Below are positions 36,417-46,564 of a DNA stretch of 64,000 nt, piece by piece; within the stretch, counting starts at the first letter, position 1; each line of letters opens with the position of its first letter. Location: contig CAVQBF010000002.1 of NCBI GenBank assembly GCA_963710615.1, forward strand, positions 124,001 to 188,000, written 5' to 3'. The stretch comes from GCA-2746605 sp963710615. GTDB lineage: Bacteria > Bacteroidota > Ignavibacteria > Ignavibacteriales > Melioribacteraceae. The position numbers and the translations under genes were made by a program. The notes beneath the pieces are model-generated. The model saw only the letters and a program-made list of their open reading frames with translations. It made no database searches and was not told where the DNA came from.

Positions 36417-36494
36417 ACATATGTAAGTAAAAGAAAATTTTAAAATTGTTTAAATAAAATTAAAGGTTAAGTCTAATAAGAGAAAGGAAATTAA

Positions 36495-37979
36495 ATGATT
36501 TATACACAGAAAGATATTGATATAATTAACGATGCCGAAAAAGTATCTGATCTACCGGATAAGATTACTGACCATGAAAAATTGGATAATTTGCAAAACG
36601 TTGAAATACCTAATCACATTAAGGGAGCAGTAGATGGAAAAGACCTAAAACATCGTGAATTTGATGATTCATTTTTTTGGCAAAGAATCCCATATCTAAA
36701 AAATGTTAGTAAAGATGAATTTATGGATCCCAAATTTCAAAATCAAAATTCTGTTACTAAAGTTGATCACCTTGATGAACTATTAGAAGATTTAGTTGAT
36801 CAAAAGTTTTTGGATGACGTTCATAAAGGGATGGAGCAAACCCCAATGAATTTGAGACTTTCACCATATATATCTTAGTCTCATTAATTGGGAAGATCCT
36901 TACAACGATCCTTTAAGAATTCAATTTATTCCTACAGCTTCTGGTAATTTACCAGATCACCCAAGACTACTTCTTGATTCATTAAGTGAACAAGAAGATT
37001 CTCCAACTTCAGGATTAGTTCATCGTTATTTTGATAAGGCGCTATTTCTTCCATTGGATGTTTGTCCGGTTTACTGCCGCTTCTGCACAAGAAGTTATGC
37101 CATTGGCAGTGATACTGATTTGGTAACAAAGTATAGTTTTAAGCCTGTACCAAAAAAATGGAATGAAGCATTTGCCTATATAGCATCTACGACCCGAAAT
37201 TGAAGATGTTGTTGTATCCGGTGGCGATGCCTACATGCTCACGCGCTGAAAGATTAAAACAAATCGGTGAATTATTACTTAGCAATTCCTCATGTAAGAC
37301 GAATAAGGTATGCAACAAAGGGACCAGCTGTAATGCCAATGAAAATATTAGACTGATAAAGCTTGGACATCATGCGATAATTGATGTTGTTGAATTAGGA
37401 AGAAAAATGGGAAAGGAAGTAGTTATTGCATACACATTTTAATAGTCCCAACGAAATAACGGCAATCACAAGAGATGCAATGATGTATTTATTTAAACAT
37501 GGTGTTACAGTAAGAAATCAGAGCGTTCTAATTAGAAGATGTAAATGATAATGTTGATGAAATGACACACTTAGTTAGTAAGCTCTCTTATATGAATGTT
37601 CAACCCTACTATGTATATCAACATGATATGGTAAAAGGTGTTGAAGCATTAAGAACAAGAGTTGCCGATTCAGTTGAACTGGAATTATCAGTAAGAGGAA
37701 CAACTGCTGGTTTCAATACTCCATTGTTTGTAACAGATGCACCGGGAGGTGGAGGCAAGCGTGATCTTCATAGTTACGATTATTATGATAAAGAAACCGG
37801 TATCAGTGTATACCGAAGCCCGAGTGTGGATGAAGAAAAAGTATATTTATATTTTGATCCATTGGATTTATTACCCGAAGAGGGTAAAGAACTTTGGGCT
37901 GATCCAAGATAATCATGATGAAATGGTTAATGATGCGATTATTAAATCTGGTAATAAAAAACTTGATCCGGCGTTATAA
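36495..37979 (+). pseudogene. kamA: Lysine 2,3-aminomutase, disrupted by about nine +1 frameshifts
   Basis: Following the protein across frames gives a nearly complete radical-SAM aminomutase of about 490 residues that turns L-lysine into beta-lysine. The cluster motif CPVYCRFC (Cx3Cx2C) is intact, as are 'VVVSGGDAYML', 'ATKGPAVMP', 'HTHFNSPNEI' and 'LFVTDAPGGGGK'. Each break is repaired by removing one base, near 36873, 37192, 37247, 37284, 37351, 37373, 37428, 37536 and 37911. The protein between breaks is well conserved, so assembly error is likely. The symporter gene starts two bases after the stop, and beta-lysine acetyltransferase follows, so this is the ablA gene of an acetyl-beta-lysine osmolyte pathway. 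Confidence 0.9.
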
Positions 37980-37981
37980 TA

Positions 37982-39402
37982 ATGCATATTTACGATTTTA
38001 TAATTTTTGGAATTTACTTTCAGCTGTGTACTTGCAGTAGGAATTTACTTTTATCGCAAAAATCAGAATAGAGAAGATTATTATGTGGGCGGTAGAAATA
38101 TTTCAGCTAGTCATATAGGAATGTCAATTGTTGCTACCGATGTCGGCGGAGGATTTTCAATTGGATTGGGAGGTTTAGGTTTTGTGATGGGAATTTCCGG
38201 AAGTTGGTTATTATTCACCGGATTAGTTGGAGCTTGGCTGGCGGCTATACTTATTATACCCCGAATTAAAAAAATTGATGCTGAAAATGGAATGCTCACT
38301 TACCCTGATTTCCTTCGTAATAGATATGGTGCTAATGTAGCTTTGGCGGCTGCATTAATTTCTGGAATTGGCTATTTGGGATTTACAGGCGCTCAAATAT
38401 TAGCTGGAGCCAAATTAGCTGCTGGTACAATTTTTTCTGATATTACTTTTATGGAACCACTCAATCTTGCTCTTTACATTATGGCAGGTATAGTTTTAAT
38501 CTATACAGTTCTCGGTGGAATTAAAGCAGTAATATATACAGATACAGTTCAATGGGTAATTTTGTTGGGGGGTCTTCTTTTGTTAGGCGTTCCGTTTTCA
38601 GTTTCTGAAGTTGGAGGATTTTCAAGCACTTAAAGAAAATTTACCGGAAGAATTTTTTAGTTTAAGTAATATTTCTTTAATTCAATTTGTCAATTGGTTT
38701 TTTACAATTGTACCGATTTGGTTTATTGCCATGACATTATATCAAAGAATTTATTCTTGTAAGAACGAGAAAGATGCAAAACTTGCATTTTATTTGGCAG
38801 GATTATTAGAATATCCAGTAATGGCATTTCTTGGAGTATTTTTAGGAATGACAGCAAGAATTTTTTTCCCCAACGCTGAACCGGAAATGGCAATGCCAAT
38901 GCTGCTAAAAGATGTTCTACCTATTGGTATTACTGGGATTGTTATTGCATCCTACTTTTCTGCAATAATGTCTACAGCGGATAGCTGTTTAATTGCGTCT
39001 TCAGGAAATTTTACCAATGATATTATTGAAAGATATTTTCTTAAAAATAATTCCGATAAATTTTTAATCAGAGTTTCTCAAATAGTTACCCTAGTAATTG
39101 GTGGATTGACACTAATAATTGCAAGTTCCTTCACTACAGTTTTGGAAATCATTTTACATGCATATTCATTTATGGTTGCAGGACTTTTTGTACCTACTTT
39201 GGGTGCCTATTTTTGGAAAAAAAGTGATTCAACAGCAGCTCTATCAGCAATGATAGTTGGAGGAAGTTCAGCACTTATACTAATTATAGGAGAGATTAAA
39301 ATTCTCTGGAATTTAGATCCAAGCATAATTGGTATTACTCTTTCTGCAATAACTTTTATAACTATTTCACAATATAAAAGCGCGAGTATAAAAAATGTAT
39401 GA
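37982..39402 (+). pseudogene. Sodium:solute symporter (SSS family), with two +1 frameshifts
   Basis: The reconstructed protein of about 470 residues begins at the ATG at 37982 ('MHIYDFIIFGIYF'). It has about 12-13 transmembrane segments and SSS-family features such as 'YYVGGRNIS', 'LTYPDFLRNRYG' and 'SAIMSTADSCLIASSGNF'. Extra single bases near 38021 and 38624 break the frame. It lies between lysine 2,3-aminomutase and beta-lysine acetyltransferase. Uptake of a compatible solute such as proline or betaine, or of lysine, would fit; the substrate cannot be read. Its stop overlaps the acetyltransferase start by eight bases. Confidence 0.85.
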
Positions 39403-40239
39403 CAGGATAGAAAAATTAGATGATTCAATTATTCAACATGGAAAAAGCAATAATAGAATTTACTTGATGAAACTGGCCAAAGATAACTATCCGGATATTA
39501 TTGAAGAAATTGAAAATCTGGCAGAAGAAGAAAACTATACGAAAATCTTTGCAAAGGTCCCTAGTTGGGCAAAAAAAGGCTTTGAGAATGAAGGCTATGT
39601 TAACGAAGCTGAAATACCAAACTTCTACAATGGTAAGATTAATACTTATTTCTTCTCAAAATTTATTAAGGAATCAAGATCGAAGATTTCGGAGGAGGAA
39701 GAAGAGAAGATTAAAAAGAATATTAATCTTGCATGAAACTAAGAAGGATACATTTACTAAATTGAGTAATAATCCTTCATTTCATATTCGAGTTTTAAAG
39801 GAGGCGGATATTGAAAATTTATCTGAGTTGTATGATTTGGTATTTAAAACGTATCCATTCCCAATTTTTAATAAGGATTATATAAAAAAAACAATGAAAG
39901 AGAATATTGTTTACTTCGGTGCTTTTTTCAATAATCAATTAGTTGCAGCTTCTTCTGCAGAAATGGATGAAGCATCTGCTAATGCAGAAATGACTGATTT
40001 TGCAACTGATCCTGAATATGCTGGTAACAATTTATCACTTTTATTACTTCATAAAATGGAAATAGAAATGAAAAAAAGGGAGATGAAAACTCTTTATACA
40101 ATTGCACGTTCATTTTCACCCGGGAATGAATATTACATTTGCTAAGCTAGATTATAAATATTCAGGTACTTTAATCAACAACACGAACATTTCCGGTAAA
40201 ATTGAGAGTATGAATGTTTGGTATAAATCTTTGATTTGA
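39395..40239 (+). pseudogene. ablB: Beta-lysine N6-acetyltransferase (AblB-like), with two +1 frameshifts
   Basis: The reconstructed protein of about 280 residues starts 'MYDRIEKLDDSIIQHGKSNN'. The N-terminal region 'NRIYLMKL' and 'PSWAKKGFENEGY' matches AblB acetyltransferases, and a GNAT domain follows ('IRVLKEADIENLSELYDLVF', 'MTDFATDPEYAGNNLSLLLL'), ending 'MNVWYKSL'. Extra bases near 39728 and 40124 break it. It would acetylate beta-lysine to N-epsilon-acetyl-beta-lysine, a compatible solute. Gene order with kamA supports the assignment. The disruptions look like those of its neighbours. Confidence 0.85.
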
Positions 40240-40436
40240 CAGTCATTATAATATTTTTTAACAGAATAACAATAAAAATGGAGGTGATTTAATTCTTATA
40301 AAGTTCAAGATTATTAGAATATTTTGAAAATGAACAGATTACGAAATTAAAAATTGAAGAATTTATAATCTTTTTTTCCCACTCAACTGAACAATTGTTC
40401 ATAGAGTTATGAATTCTTCAGTAAGGATATGTAGCT

Positions 40437-41019
40437 ATGAAAAACACATTAAGTATTATGTTAAGTATTGTTTTTTTAATATCAATCAAAAATTTACAAG
40501 CCCAGGATGAATTTAGTTTTGAATTTAGATTAAACGGTTCTAATGTAACAAGTGATATCGCAGATGCAGACATGGATCTCGGATATGGATTTGAAGGGAC
40601 ATTGGCTTATCGATTCTTACCACATTTGGCTGCTTATGCTGGGTGGGGATGGAATCAATTTCCTACTGATAATTTTATTCCTGAAGTAAAAACAGATTTT
40701 GAAGAAACTGGTTATACTTTTGGTTTGCAATTCATTCATCCTTTCACTGATATTAATTTAAATTATATAATAAGAGCGGGTGGAATTTACAACCACATTG
40801 AAATTGAAAATGAAGATGGAGATATAACTTTAGATTCGGGGACATGGATTTGGTTGGCAAGTTGGAGCTGGTTTACTTTTTCAGCTAAATGAGAACTTGA
40901 ATCTTATTCCAACTATCCGTTTTAGATCATTATTAACAGATGCTGATTTAAATAGTAATAATATAGAACTTGATTTGAATTATTTATCAGTAGGAGTCGG
41001 TTTATCTTATATCTTTTAA
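40437..41019 (+). pseudogene. Outer-membrane beta-barrel (porin-like) protein, with a +1 frameshift near 40840
   Basis: A signal peptide (about residues 1-22, ending 'NLQAQ') precedes an eight-strand-type barrel of about 170 residues. The first frame ends at 40892. After removing one G from the GGGG run at 40838-40841 the protein continues 'GHGFGWQVGAGLLFQLN' and ends 'LSVGVGLSYIF', a typical terminal barrel strand, at 41019. It resembles the small OmpA/OmpW-like barrels of Bacteroidota. It follows ablB by about 200 bases and has its own ribosome-binding site. Function unknown. Confidence 0.8.
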
Positions 41020-41034
41020 GAAATCAAAAATTCG

Positions 41035-41075
41035 AGCTGGAAGTATAAAGTACTTTCAGCTTATTTTATACTTTA
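41035..41075 (+). terminator. Probable intrinsic terminator after the barrel gene
   Basis: AGCTGGAAGTA pairs with TACTTTCAGCT (one G-T pair) around a five-base loop, followed by a T-rich stretch. Confidence 0.6.
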
Positions 41076-41099
41076 TTTTAATGGAGGAGCTTATTTAGA

Positions 41100-41630
41100 A
41101 TGTTATTTAAAAAAGTAATTAGGATAGTTTTAACTGCATTATTATTCTTTCAAGCGATAAGTGGGGTGATAGGTGGCGCTTTATTAATCATTGATCCTAG
41201 TGGACAGTTAATTAATCTACCAATTAGTTTTTTGGAAAAATCACCATTCAACAATTATTTAATTCCAGGTCTAATACTCTTTTCAGCTCTTGGAATATTT
41301 CCAGTTATAGTTCTATTTGGATTTTTGAATTTAAAAAGTTGGTCAAGTATGGCTTCAATTGGTATTGGGGTTTTATTGATAATCTGGATCTTTGTTGAAA
41401 TCTTAATTATTGGTTATAAATCCGAGCCACCCCTACAATTAATCTATGGAATCGTAGGAATTCTTATTACAATATTTTCACTTATAAATGGTTCACTTAA
41501 AGATTTAATGGGTGTACAGTATTCAAATAATTTTCATACAAATATTTCATACCTCGGTTGTTTAGGACCACTTCTTTACAGCCTTAGATTGGATAAAAGG
41601 TTTGTTCTAATACTATTTAAGGTATTTTAG
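41100..41630 (+). CDS. Hypothetical membrane protein
   Basis: A 176-residue protein with about four hydrophobic segments (near 8-30, 53-78, 85-108 and 113-132). It has an AGGAG ribosome-binding site. The last about 40 residues (from 'LMGVQYSNN') are soluble and do not resemble the rest, so the true C-terminus might be lost to another indel like those just upstream. No family was recognised. It stands alone between terminators. Confidence 0.6.
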   Translation: MLFKKVIRIVLTALLFFQAISGVIGGALLIIDPSGQLINLPISFLEKSPFNNYLIPGLILFSALGIFPVIVLFGFLNLKSWSSMASIGIGVLLIIWIFVEILIIGYKSEPPLQLIYGIVGILITIFSLINGSLKDLMGVQYSNNFHTNISYLGCLGPLLYSLRLDKRFVLILFKVF

Positions 41631-41820
41631 TATATCATTAATTACAGTCTGCAAAATGAATTATACTCTTGTATAAAGTTTTAAATTTATATATCCATTT
41701 TTTCAAACCGCATCCCCCCATCGTCTCAAATTAATACATCAACTCAATTTAGTATAATCATTAGAGACAGTTATTTTTACAAATCCTTCGAATTTGGGCT
41801 GTTTTCCAACAAAATACTCT

Positions 41821-41836
41821 TGGCACTAATGTTGAA
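41821..41836 (+). promoter_or_regulatory. Sigma-54-like promoter of the 41884 gene
   Basis: TGGCAC-N5-TTGAA has an exact -24 box and a -12 box with A instead of C. The predicted start near 41847 is 37 bases before the ATG. The CGAC-N6-GTCG motif of the 18-25 kb module is not seen in the 250-base gap (41631-41883), so another activator may be used. Confidence 0.5.
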
Positions 41837-41883
41837 TTAAGAGTATCAAATAACAAACGAAATTCGATTAAGGAGTAAAAATA

Positions 41884-42135
41884 ATGTACCAAGCAGAAAA
41901 ATTTGACTGGACAATTGACAACAGAGGAAGTAATAAATTAAACCATAATTTATATAAATCAACAAGTGGCGAAATTTATTATCACAGATTAAAATTTAAT
42001 AATGCGGATGAAGAAATTATATCTCAAGTTAATCCTGACGTTGTTTGGGCGCTAGAATTTGATGAAGCAGTAATAAAAAAATATTATCTAAAATCACGAA
42101 GCTGGCTGATTAAAGATTTGCAAAAAGCTTCTTAG
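41884..42135 (+). CDS. Hypothetical 83-residue cytoplasmic protein
   Basis: A small soluble protein with an AAGGAG ribosome-binding site. No signal peptide or membrane segment is present. Notable parts are 'FDWTIDNRGSNKLNHNLY' and an acidic/aromatic C-terminal half with 'VVWALEFDEAVIKKYYLKS'. No family was recognised. It is a single-gene unit: a sigma-54-like promoter lies upstream and a terminator about 40 bases downstream. Confidence 0.65.
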   Translation: MYQAEKFDWTIDNRGSNKLNHNLYKSTSGEIYYHRLKFNNADEEIISQVNPDVVWALEFDEAVIKKYYLKSRSWLIKDLQKAS

Positions 42136-42172
42136 TTTATTGTTACTCCTTATAATTATAAACTATATTATT

Positions 42173-42208
42173 AAATCTTCCTTCAATTGAGGGAAGATTT
42201 TTGTTTTT
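42173..42208 (+). terminator. Intrinsic terminator after the 41884 gene
   Basis: AAATCTTCC pairs with GGAAGATTT around a ten-base loop and is followed by a T-rich tract. Confidence 0.85.
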
Positions 42209-42307
42209 AAATATTGACCACAAAATATAAATACACACCAAAATAATATCATCTCTTTAGTATATTTAATATTAAAATCTTTTTTACTATCAAATTAACT
42301 TAGGTAA

Positions 42308-42934
42308 ATGCTACGTAATATAATTTACATTATGAGCAGTGTTCTTGTGTTCTTTTCTGGGATTATTGTTTATGGCATAATAATTAATCTCCGAGAAGTC
42401 ACATTGGCAGAAGCTATGAGAAATAAGAATTTAAGTACATTTTCTAATCCTTCAATAGTTGTTGATAGAAGAAATTATTCTCTAACTCTCTTTTCTGATA
42501 CTACATTAGTTAAAAAGTACAATGCAGTTTTTGGACGAAACAATAGTTCACAAAAGATATCGAAAGATGATCTTGTGACTCCAATTGGCGAATATGAAAT
42601 TTGTAAAATTGATACAAATTATATTTATTATAAAAAACTTTACTTAAATTATCCAAATATAGCAGATGCTGCTGAGGCATTAAGGTTAAACCTCATTCCC
42701 AAAGATCAGTTTATTGCTATTTCAAATAGTTTACGTGAAAATGAGTGCTCATTTAAACATACTGTTTTAGGAAACGATATTGGAATACAGGGAATTGGGG
42801 AATACAATATTATTTTTAAAAACCTTCCTTTTGTTTTCAATTGGACGAACGGTTCTATTGCAATAAGTAACGAAGATGTTGATGAACTCCTTTCAGTTGT
42901 TAAGGTTGGAACAAGAGTAACCATAAAGAATTAG
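42308..42934 (+). CDS. L,D-transpeptidase (YkuD)-like protein lacking the catalytic Cys and His
   Basis: A 208-residue protein with one N-terminal membrane segment (about 7-27) and a YkuD-like domain. Family landmarks remain: 'IVVDRRNYSLTLF', 'DLVTPIGEYEI' and 'WTNGSIAISNEDVDELL'. In active members the last block contains a catalytic Cys (usually '(H/D)GC') and an upstream 'IHG' His. Here they read Ser183 and Gln161, so classic transpeptidation is unlikely. It may be a binding-only or repurposed form. It ends four bases before the Omp85 gene, which suggests a shared envelope role. Confidence 0.7.
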   Translation: MLRNIIYIMSSVLVFFSGIIVYGIIINLREVTLAEAMRNKNLSTFSNPSIVVDRRNYSLTLFSDTTLVKKYNAVFGRNNSSQKISKDDLVTPIGEYEICKIDTNYIYYKKLYLNYPNIADAAEALRLNLIPKDQFIAISNSLRENECSFKHTVLGNDIGIQGIGEYNIIFKNLPFVFNWTNGSIAISNEDVDELLSVVKVGTRVTIKN

Positions 42935-42938
42935 TTTA

Positions 42939-45026
42939 ATGAAATATTCCTCAAACTATAAAATCATTTATCTTTTTACAATATTGCTATCTACTTTTTT
43001 GGTGAAGGATGCTATCGGACAATCGAAATCGCAAATTGAACTTACTGAAATAGAATTTATAGGGAATGAATCTTTTGATAATACTGAGCTTGAGGATATT
43101 ATTTTTTCGAAAGAAAGTCCGGGTTGGATTTCTCAATTTCTGGATAGTTTCACAAGTTTTGGTAATCCTGCCAATTACTTTGATTCTTTGATTATTAGAG
43201 ATGATATTGCGATACTTACTAATTTCTATAAAGCTAATGGGTATTTTAAGACTAAAATAAGTGCCAATTATTCAATTGAAAACAACGGTTCAAAAGAAGC
43301 TAGTCTGATTTTTAAAATTCAAGAAAACAATCCATCATATTTGAGAAATTACAATCTAAATGGATTGAAAAAATTACCCCCTGATCTCTATTCATATATT
43401 TTTAATAATATTGATACTGATACAACGAATATTTATTCTGAATTACTTGTTGAAATTAATAATAGTATAATAATCAATTATCTTCAAGATAAAGGCTATA
43501 TGCTGATTGAATCTACTACACCAATAGTTGAAGTTGATACTCTTTTAAATCTTGTGGATATAACAACCGAGTTTAAATTGGGGAACAGATACAGAATAAG
43601 TGGAGTTACTGTTGAGAAAAGTGGGCCTGGAAAAGATTTAGTAAGTGAAAATTTAATTGAAGAACTTGCAAACATAACCACAGAAAGTTATTATAGCTAT
43701 AATACTTTAAAACGCGCTCAAATAAGATTATACCGTACAAATTTATTCTCCTCTGCTGTTATCGCGGGTAATGTAGCGGATACTAATAAAAATCATGTCC
43801 CTGTTAACATTATCACAAATGTTGGTTTGTTAAATGAACTTTCACCTGAGATAATTGGAATAAATGAAGATAATATTTTCAAACTGGGTTTAGGGTTAAC
43901 ATATACTAATAAAAATTTCCTCGGTGGAGCACGAAAATTAACAATCGGTACTTCTGCTGCAGCCCAAAATATTACAGAGTTTATAAAAGAGGCGAATTTA
44001 ACAAGCAGCAATATATTTGGTTTTGCAGATGCCCGAATTAGTGTTGAGCAACCTTTCCTTTTTGGTAGACCAATAAATACATTATTGGAAACTTTTTACA
44101 CTCTAGAAAAAAAGAAAAATCAATGGAATGCCAATATATACGGAGCTAAGTTAAATTTAAATTTCGAGCTACCTCCATATATTTACCTGACTGCTCTCTC
44201 AACATACTTAACTTGGCAGAATTCCGAATATATTTTCGATGAAGAATATTTAAAAAACAGACTACCCGATTCACTTATAACCGGTTCATTAACAACAAAA
44301 AGTACCAACGCAATTATTGGAGTACAATTAGTTGCCAATAAAACAGATGACCTTCTTTTCCCTACCGAAGGCTATTCTTTAACTATTTTAGCTGAGGATG
44401 GAAATGCAATTCCTTACTTATTTAGTAATATAGGAAACTATGACTTTAAACATACCGCATATTATAAATTAGTTTTTACATCAACGGTTTATTTTCCTTA
44501 CTTTAAAAATATTTTTGATTCTTTCGGTGCTAAATTCAAATTGGGAAATATTCAAGAATATCATGGTAACTTGAAGGATATACCTTTCAACCAAAGATTA
44601 ACAGCCGGTGGTAGCAATTCAATAAGGGGCTGGACGGCAAATGATCTGCCCGTTACTGAAATTGTACTTACTGAAAATTTTACGCAAAGTGAGATTGAAA
44701 ATGTTGCAAGAAATATTACACCAGGCGGATTTTTCCTATTAGAAGGCTCAATAGAGGGTAGGGAATATTTATCAGAAAAAATTGGAGCTGCAATCTTTGT
44801 AGATTATGGTAATGTTTGGAATGATTACCGCGAATTTAGATATGATGAACTTGCTGTTGCGGCTGGTTTTGGATTTAGATATTACTCGGATTTTGCTCCA
44901 ATCAGATTAGATTTTGGATTTAAAGCTTACAATCCATATGATAGAAGAAGTTTTTTTAACAGATTAAAACATTCTCCGTTTTTAGACAATCTCGAATTCC
45001 AGATTGGAATTGGAGAAGCATTCTAA
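42939..45026 (+). CDS. Omp85 family outer-membrane assembly protein (BamA/TamA-like)
   Basis: A 695-residue protein with a signal peptide (about residues 1-27). About three POTRA domains follow (about 30-115, 116-200 and 201-285), the first opening 'ELTEIEFIGNESFDN'. A 16-strand-type barrel carries the Omp85 signature 'LTAGGSNSIRGW' and a C-terminal segment 'IGAAIFVDYGNVW' to 'FQIGIGEAF'. Such proteins insert or translocate outer-membrane proteins. With only three POTRA domains it is closer to TamA-like than to the five-POTRA BamA. It is coupled to the YkuD-like gene just upstream. Confidence 0.85.
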   Translation: MKYSSNYKIIYLFTILLSTFLVKDAIGQSKSQIELTEIEFIGNESFDNTELEDIIFSKESPGWISQFLDSFTSFGNPANYFDSLIIRDDIAILTNFYKANGYFKTKISANYSIENNGSKEASLIFKIQENNPSYLRNYNLNGLKKLPPDLYSYIFNNIDTDTTNIYSELLVEINNSIIINYLQDKGYMLIESTTPIVEVDTLLNLVDITTEFKLGNRYRISGVTVEKSGPGKDLVSENLIEELANITTESYYSYNTLKRAQIRLYRTNLFSSAVIAGNVADTNKNHVPVNIITNVGLLNELSPEIIGINEDNIFKLGLGLTYTNKNFLGGARKLTIGTSAAAQNITEFIKEANLTSSNIFGFADARISVEQPFLFGRPINTLLETFYTLEKKKNQWNANIYGAKLNLNFELPPYIYLTALSTYLTWQNSEYIFDEEYLKNRLPDSLITGSLTTKSTNAIIGVQLVANKTDDLLFPTEGYSLTILAEDGNAIPYLFSNIGNYDFKHTAYYKLVFTSTVYFPYFKNIFDSFGAKFKLGNIQEYHGNLKDIPFNQRLTAGGSNSIRGWTANDLPVTEIVLTENFTQSEIENVARNITPGGFFLLEGSIEGREYLSEKIGAAIFVDYGNVWNDYREFRYDELAVAAGFGFRYYSDFAPIRLDFGFKAYNPYDRRSFFNRLKHSPFLDNLEFQIGIGEAF

Positions 45027-45109
45027 TTTACAGTAGATCAAATTATTCTTTTTTGAATACCAATAATAAATTGAGTAAATTTAATGTTATTCTTTTTTAG
45101 GGTTTTTGT

Positions 45110-45984
45110 ATGCTATTAAGTATGACCGGTTATGGTAACGACACTTTTTCAAACGATAATTTTACGTTAGAAACAGAAATTAGAAGTTTAAACAGCAGAT
45201 TTTTAGATTTATCAATAAAACTTCCTCGTGAATTGAGTCATCATGAATTTGCTATTCGTGATTTAATAAAATCGAAAATTATTAGAGGTAAAATATCCGT
45301 AAATTTTAATGTTGCCGTAAATAACTCTCTTAATGATGAGTCTTCATTGAATCAATCGGAGTTCAATAAAATATTTAATCTCCTTAAAAAGATAAAAGAC
45401 TCAGCAAATATTAAAGAAGAAATAACTCTTGATCAGATACTTTTATTCAAAGATAATTTGGTTGATCAGCTTGAAAAGGGAATTGATGTTGAAGCAGATA
45501 TATTAGTAAATTCTTTGGAGCGTGCCATTGTTAAGCTCATAGAAATGAGAGCTAAAGAAGGTGCTGAATTAAAGTTTGATTTGGAGCAGCGAATTGAAAA
45601 TATAATATTAGCCTTAAGTAAAATAGAGAATTTATCTAAAAATTCTACGTAGAATATTTTGAAAAATTTAAGGAAAGAGCCAAAAAATTGTATGAAGAGT
45701 TTGTTGATGATAAAGATCGTTTTCAAATAGAATTAGCAATTTTATCAGAGAAACATGATATAACTGAAGAGTGCATCAGGCTTCATAGCCATATTAAAAT
45801 ATTTAATGAAACTATGTTAAATTCTAAAGATGTTGGTCGAAAATTGAATTTTATTTGTCAAGAAATCAATAGAGAAGTTAACACAATTAATAGTAAATCA
45901 ATCTCATCAGAAATTTCGCATTTAGGCTTAAACATTAAGGAAGAACTTGAAAAAATCAGAGAACAAGTTCAAAACATAGAGTAA
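45110..45984 (+). pseudogene. yicC: YicC-family endoribonuclease, with a one-base loss near 45652
   Basis: Frames 45110-45652 and 45688-45984 together give a protein of about 290 residues. The N-terminus has the family 'SMTGYGND' and 'EIRSLNSRFLDLSIKLP'. The C-terminus has 'DITEECIRLHSHI', 'GRKLNFICQEINREVNTI' and 'REQVQNIE'. Between them the sequence needs one added base near TCTACGTA (45645-45652) to continue 'VEYFEKFKERAKKLYEEF'. Unlike the 36-41 kb breaks this is a loss. YicC proteins are linked to small-RNA decay and stationary-phase fitness. The stop is followed three bases later by guanylate kinase, the usual gene order. Confidence 0.88.
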
Positions 45985-45987
45985 TAA

Positions 45988-46563
45988 TTGAAAGAAAAAA
46001 AAGGAAAATTATTTGTTTTTTCGGCTCCTAGCGGAACCGGTAAAACAACAATTATTCGAAATGTAATGGATCAATTTCCGGAATTGGCATTTTCAATTTC
46101 TGCTACCACTAGAGGGAAAAGAATAACTGAGACGGAAGGAGTTGACTATTTTTTTATGGATAAGGATGAATTCAAGAAAAAAGTACGGAATGATGAATTT
46201 CTTGAATGGGGTAAATTCTTTGGTTATTATTATGGAACATTAAAAGAATTAGTCTTTGAAAAAATTAATAATGGAATTTCCATTTTACTTGAAGTTGATG
46301 TAAAAGGAGCACTTAATATTAAAGATGTATATCATGATTCTGTACTAATTTTTATATCGCCTCCTAGTATTGAAGAATTGAAAAAAAGATTAATGAATCG
46401 TAAAACTGAATCTGATGAGGATTTTAAGAAGAGAATTACGAGAGCTGAAATGGAATTAAATTATAGAGAAAAATTCGATTATAATGTTTATAATTATAAT
46501 CTGGATGATGCACAAAAAGAAGTAAATGAAATTATAAAAAGTGAATTAGCTAAAGGAGAATAA
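45988..46563 (+). CDS. gmk: Guanylate kinase
   Basis: A 191-residue enzyme that phosphorylates GMP to GDP using ATP. The P-loop is 'SAPSGTGKTT'. The GMP-binding region 'SATTRGKRITETEGVDYFF' and the late 'LMNRKTESDEDFKKRI' follow. It starts with TTG three bases after yicC, since the first ATG would remove the P-loop. rpoZ follows with a one-base gap. Length is typical. The yicC-gmk-rpoZ order is widespread. Confidence 0.97.
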   Translation: MKEKKGKLFVFSAPSGTGKTTIIRNVMDQFPELAFSISATTRGKRITETEGVDYFFMDKDEFKKKVRNDEFLEWGKFFGYYYGTLKELVFEKINNGISILLEVDVKGALNIKDVYHDSVLIFISPPSIEELKKRLMNRKTESDEDFKKRITRAEMELNYREKFDYNVYNYNLDDAQKEVNEIIKSELAKGE

Positions 46564-46564
46564 A

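Noticed and set aside
37200..37442. 80-residue frame as an independent gene
   Set aside because: It is a mixture of in-frame and out-of-frame pieces of lysine 2,3-aminomutase.
36873..40841. Programmed ribosomal frameshifting
   Set aside because: There are too many shift sites, with no common slippery sequence or downstream structure.
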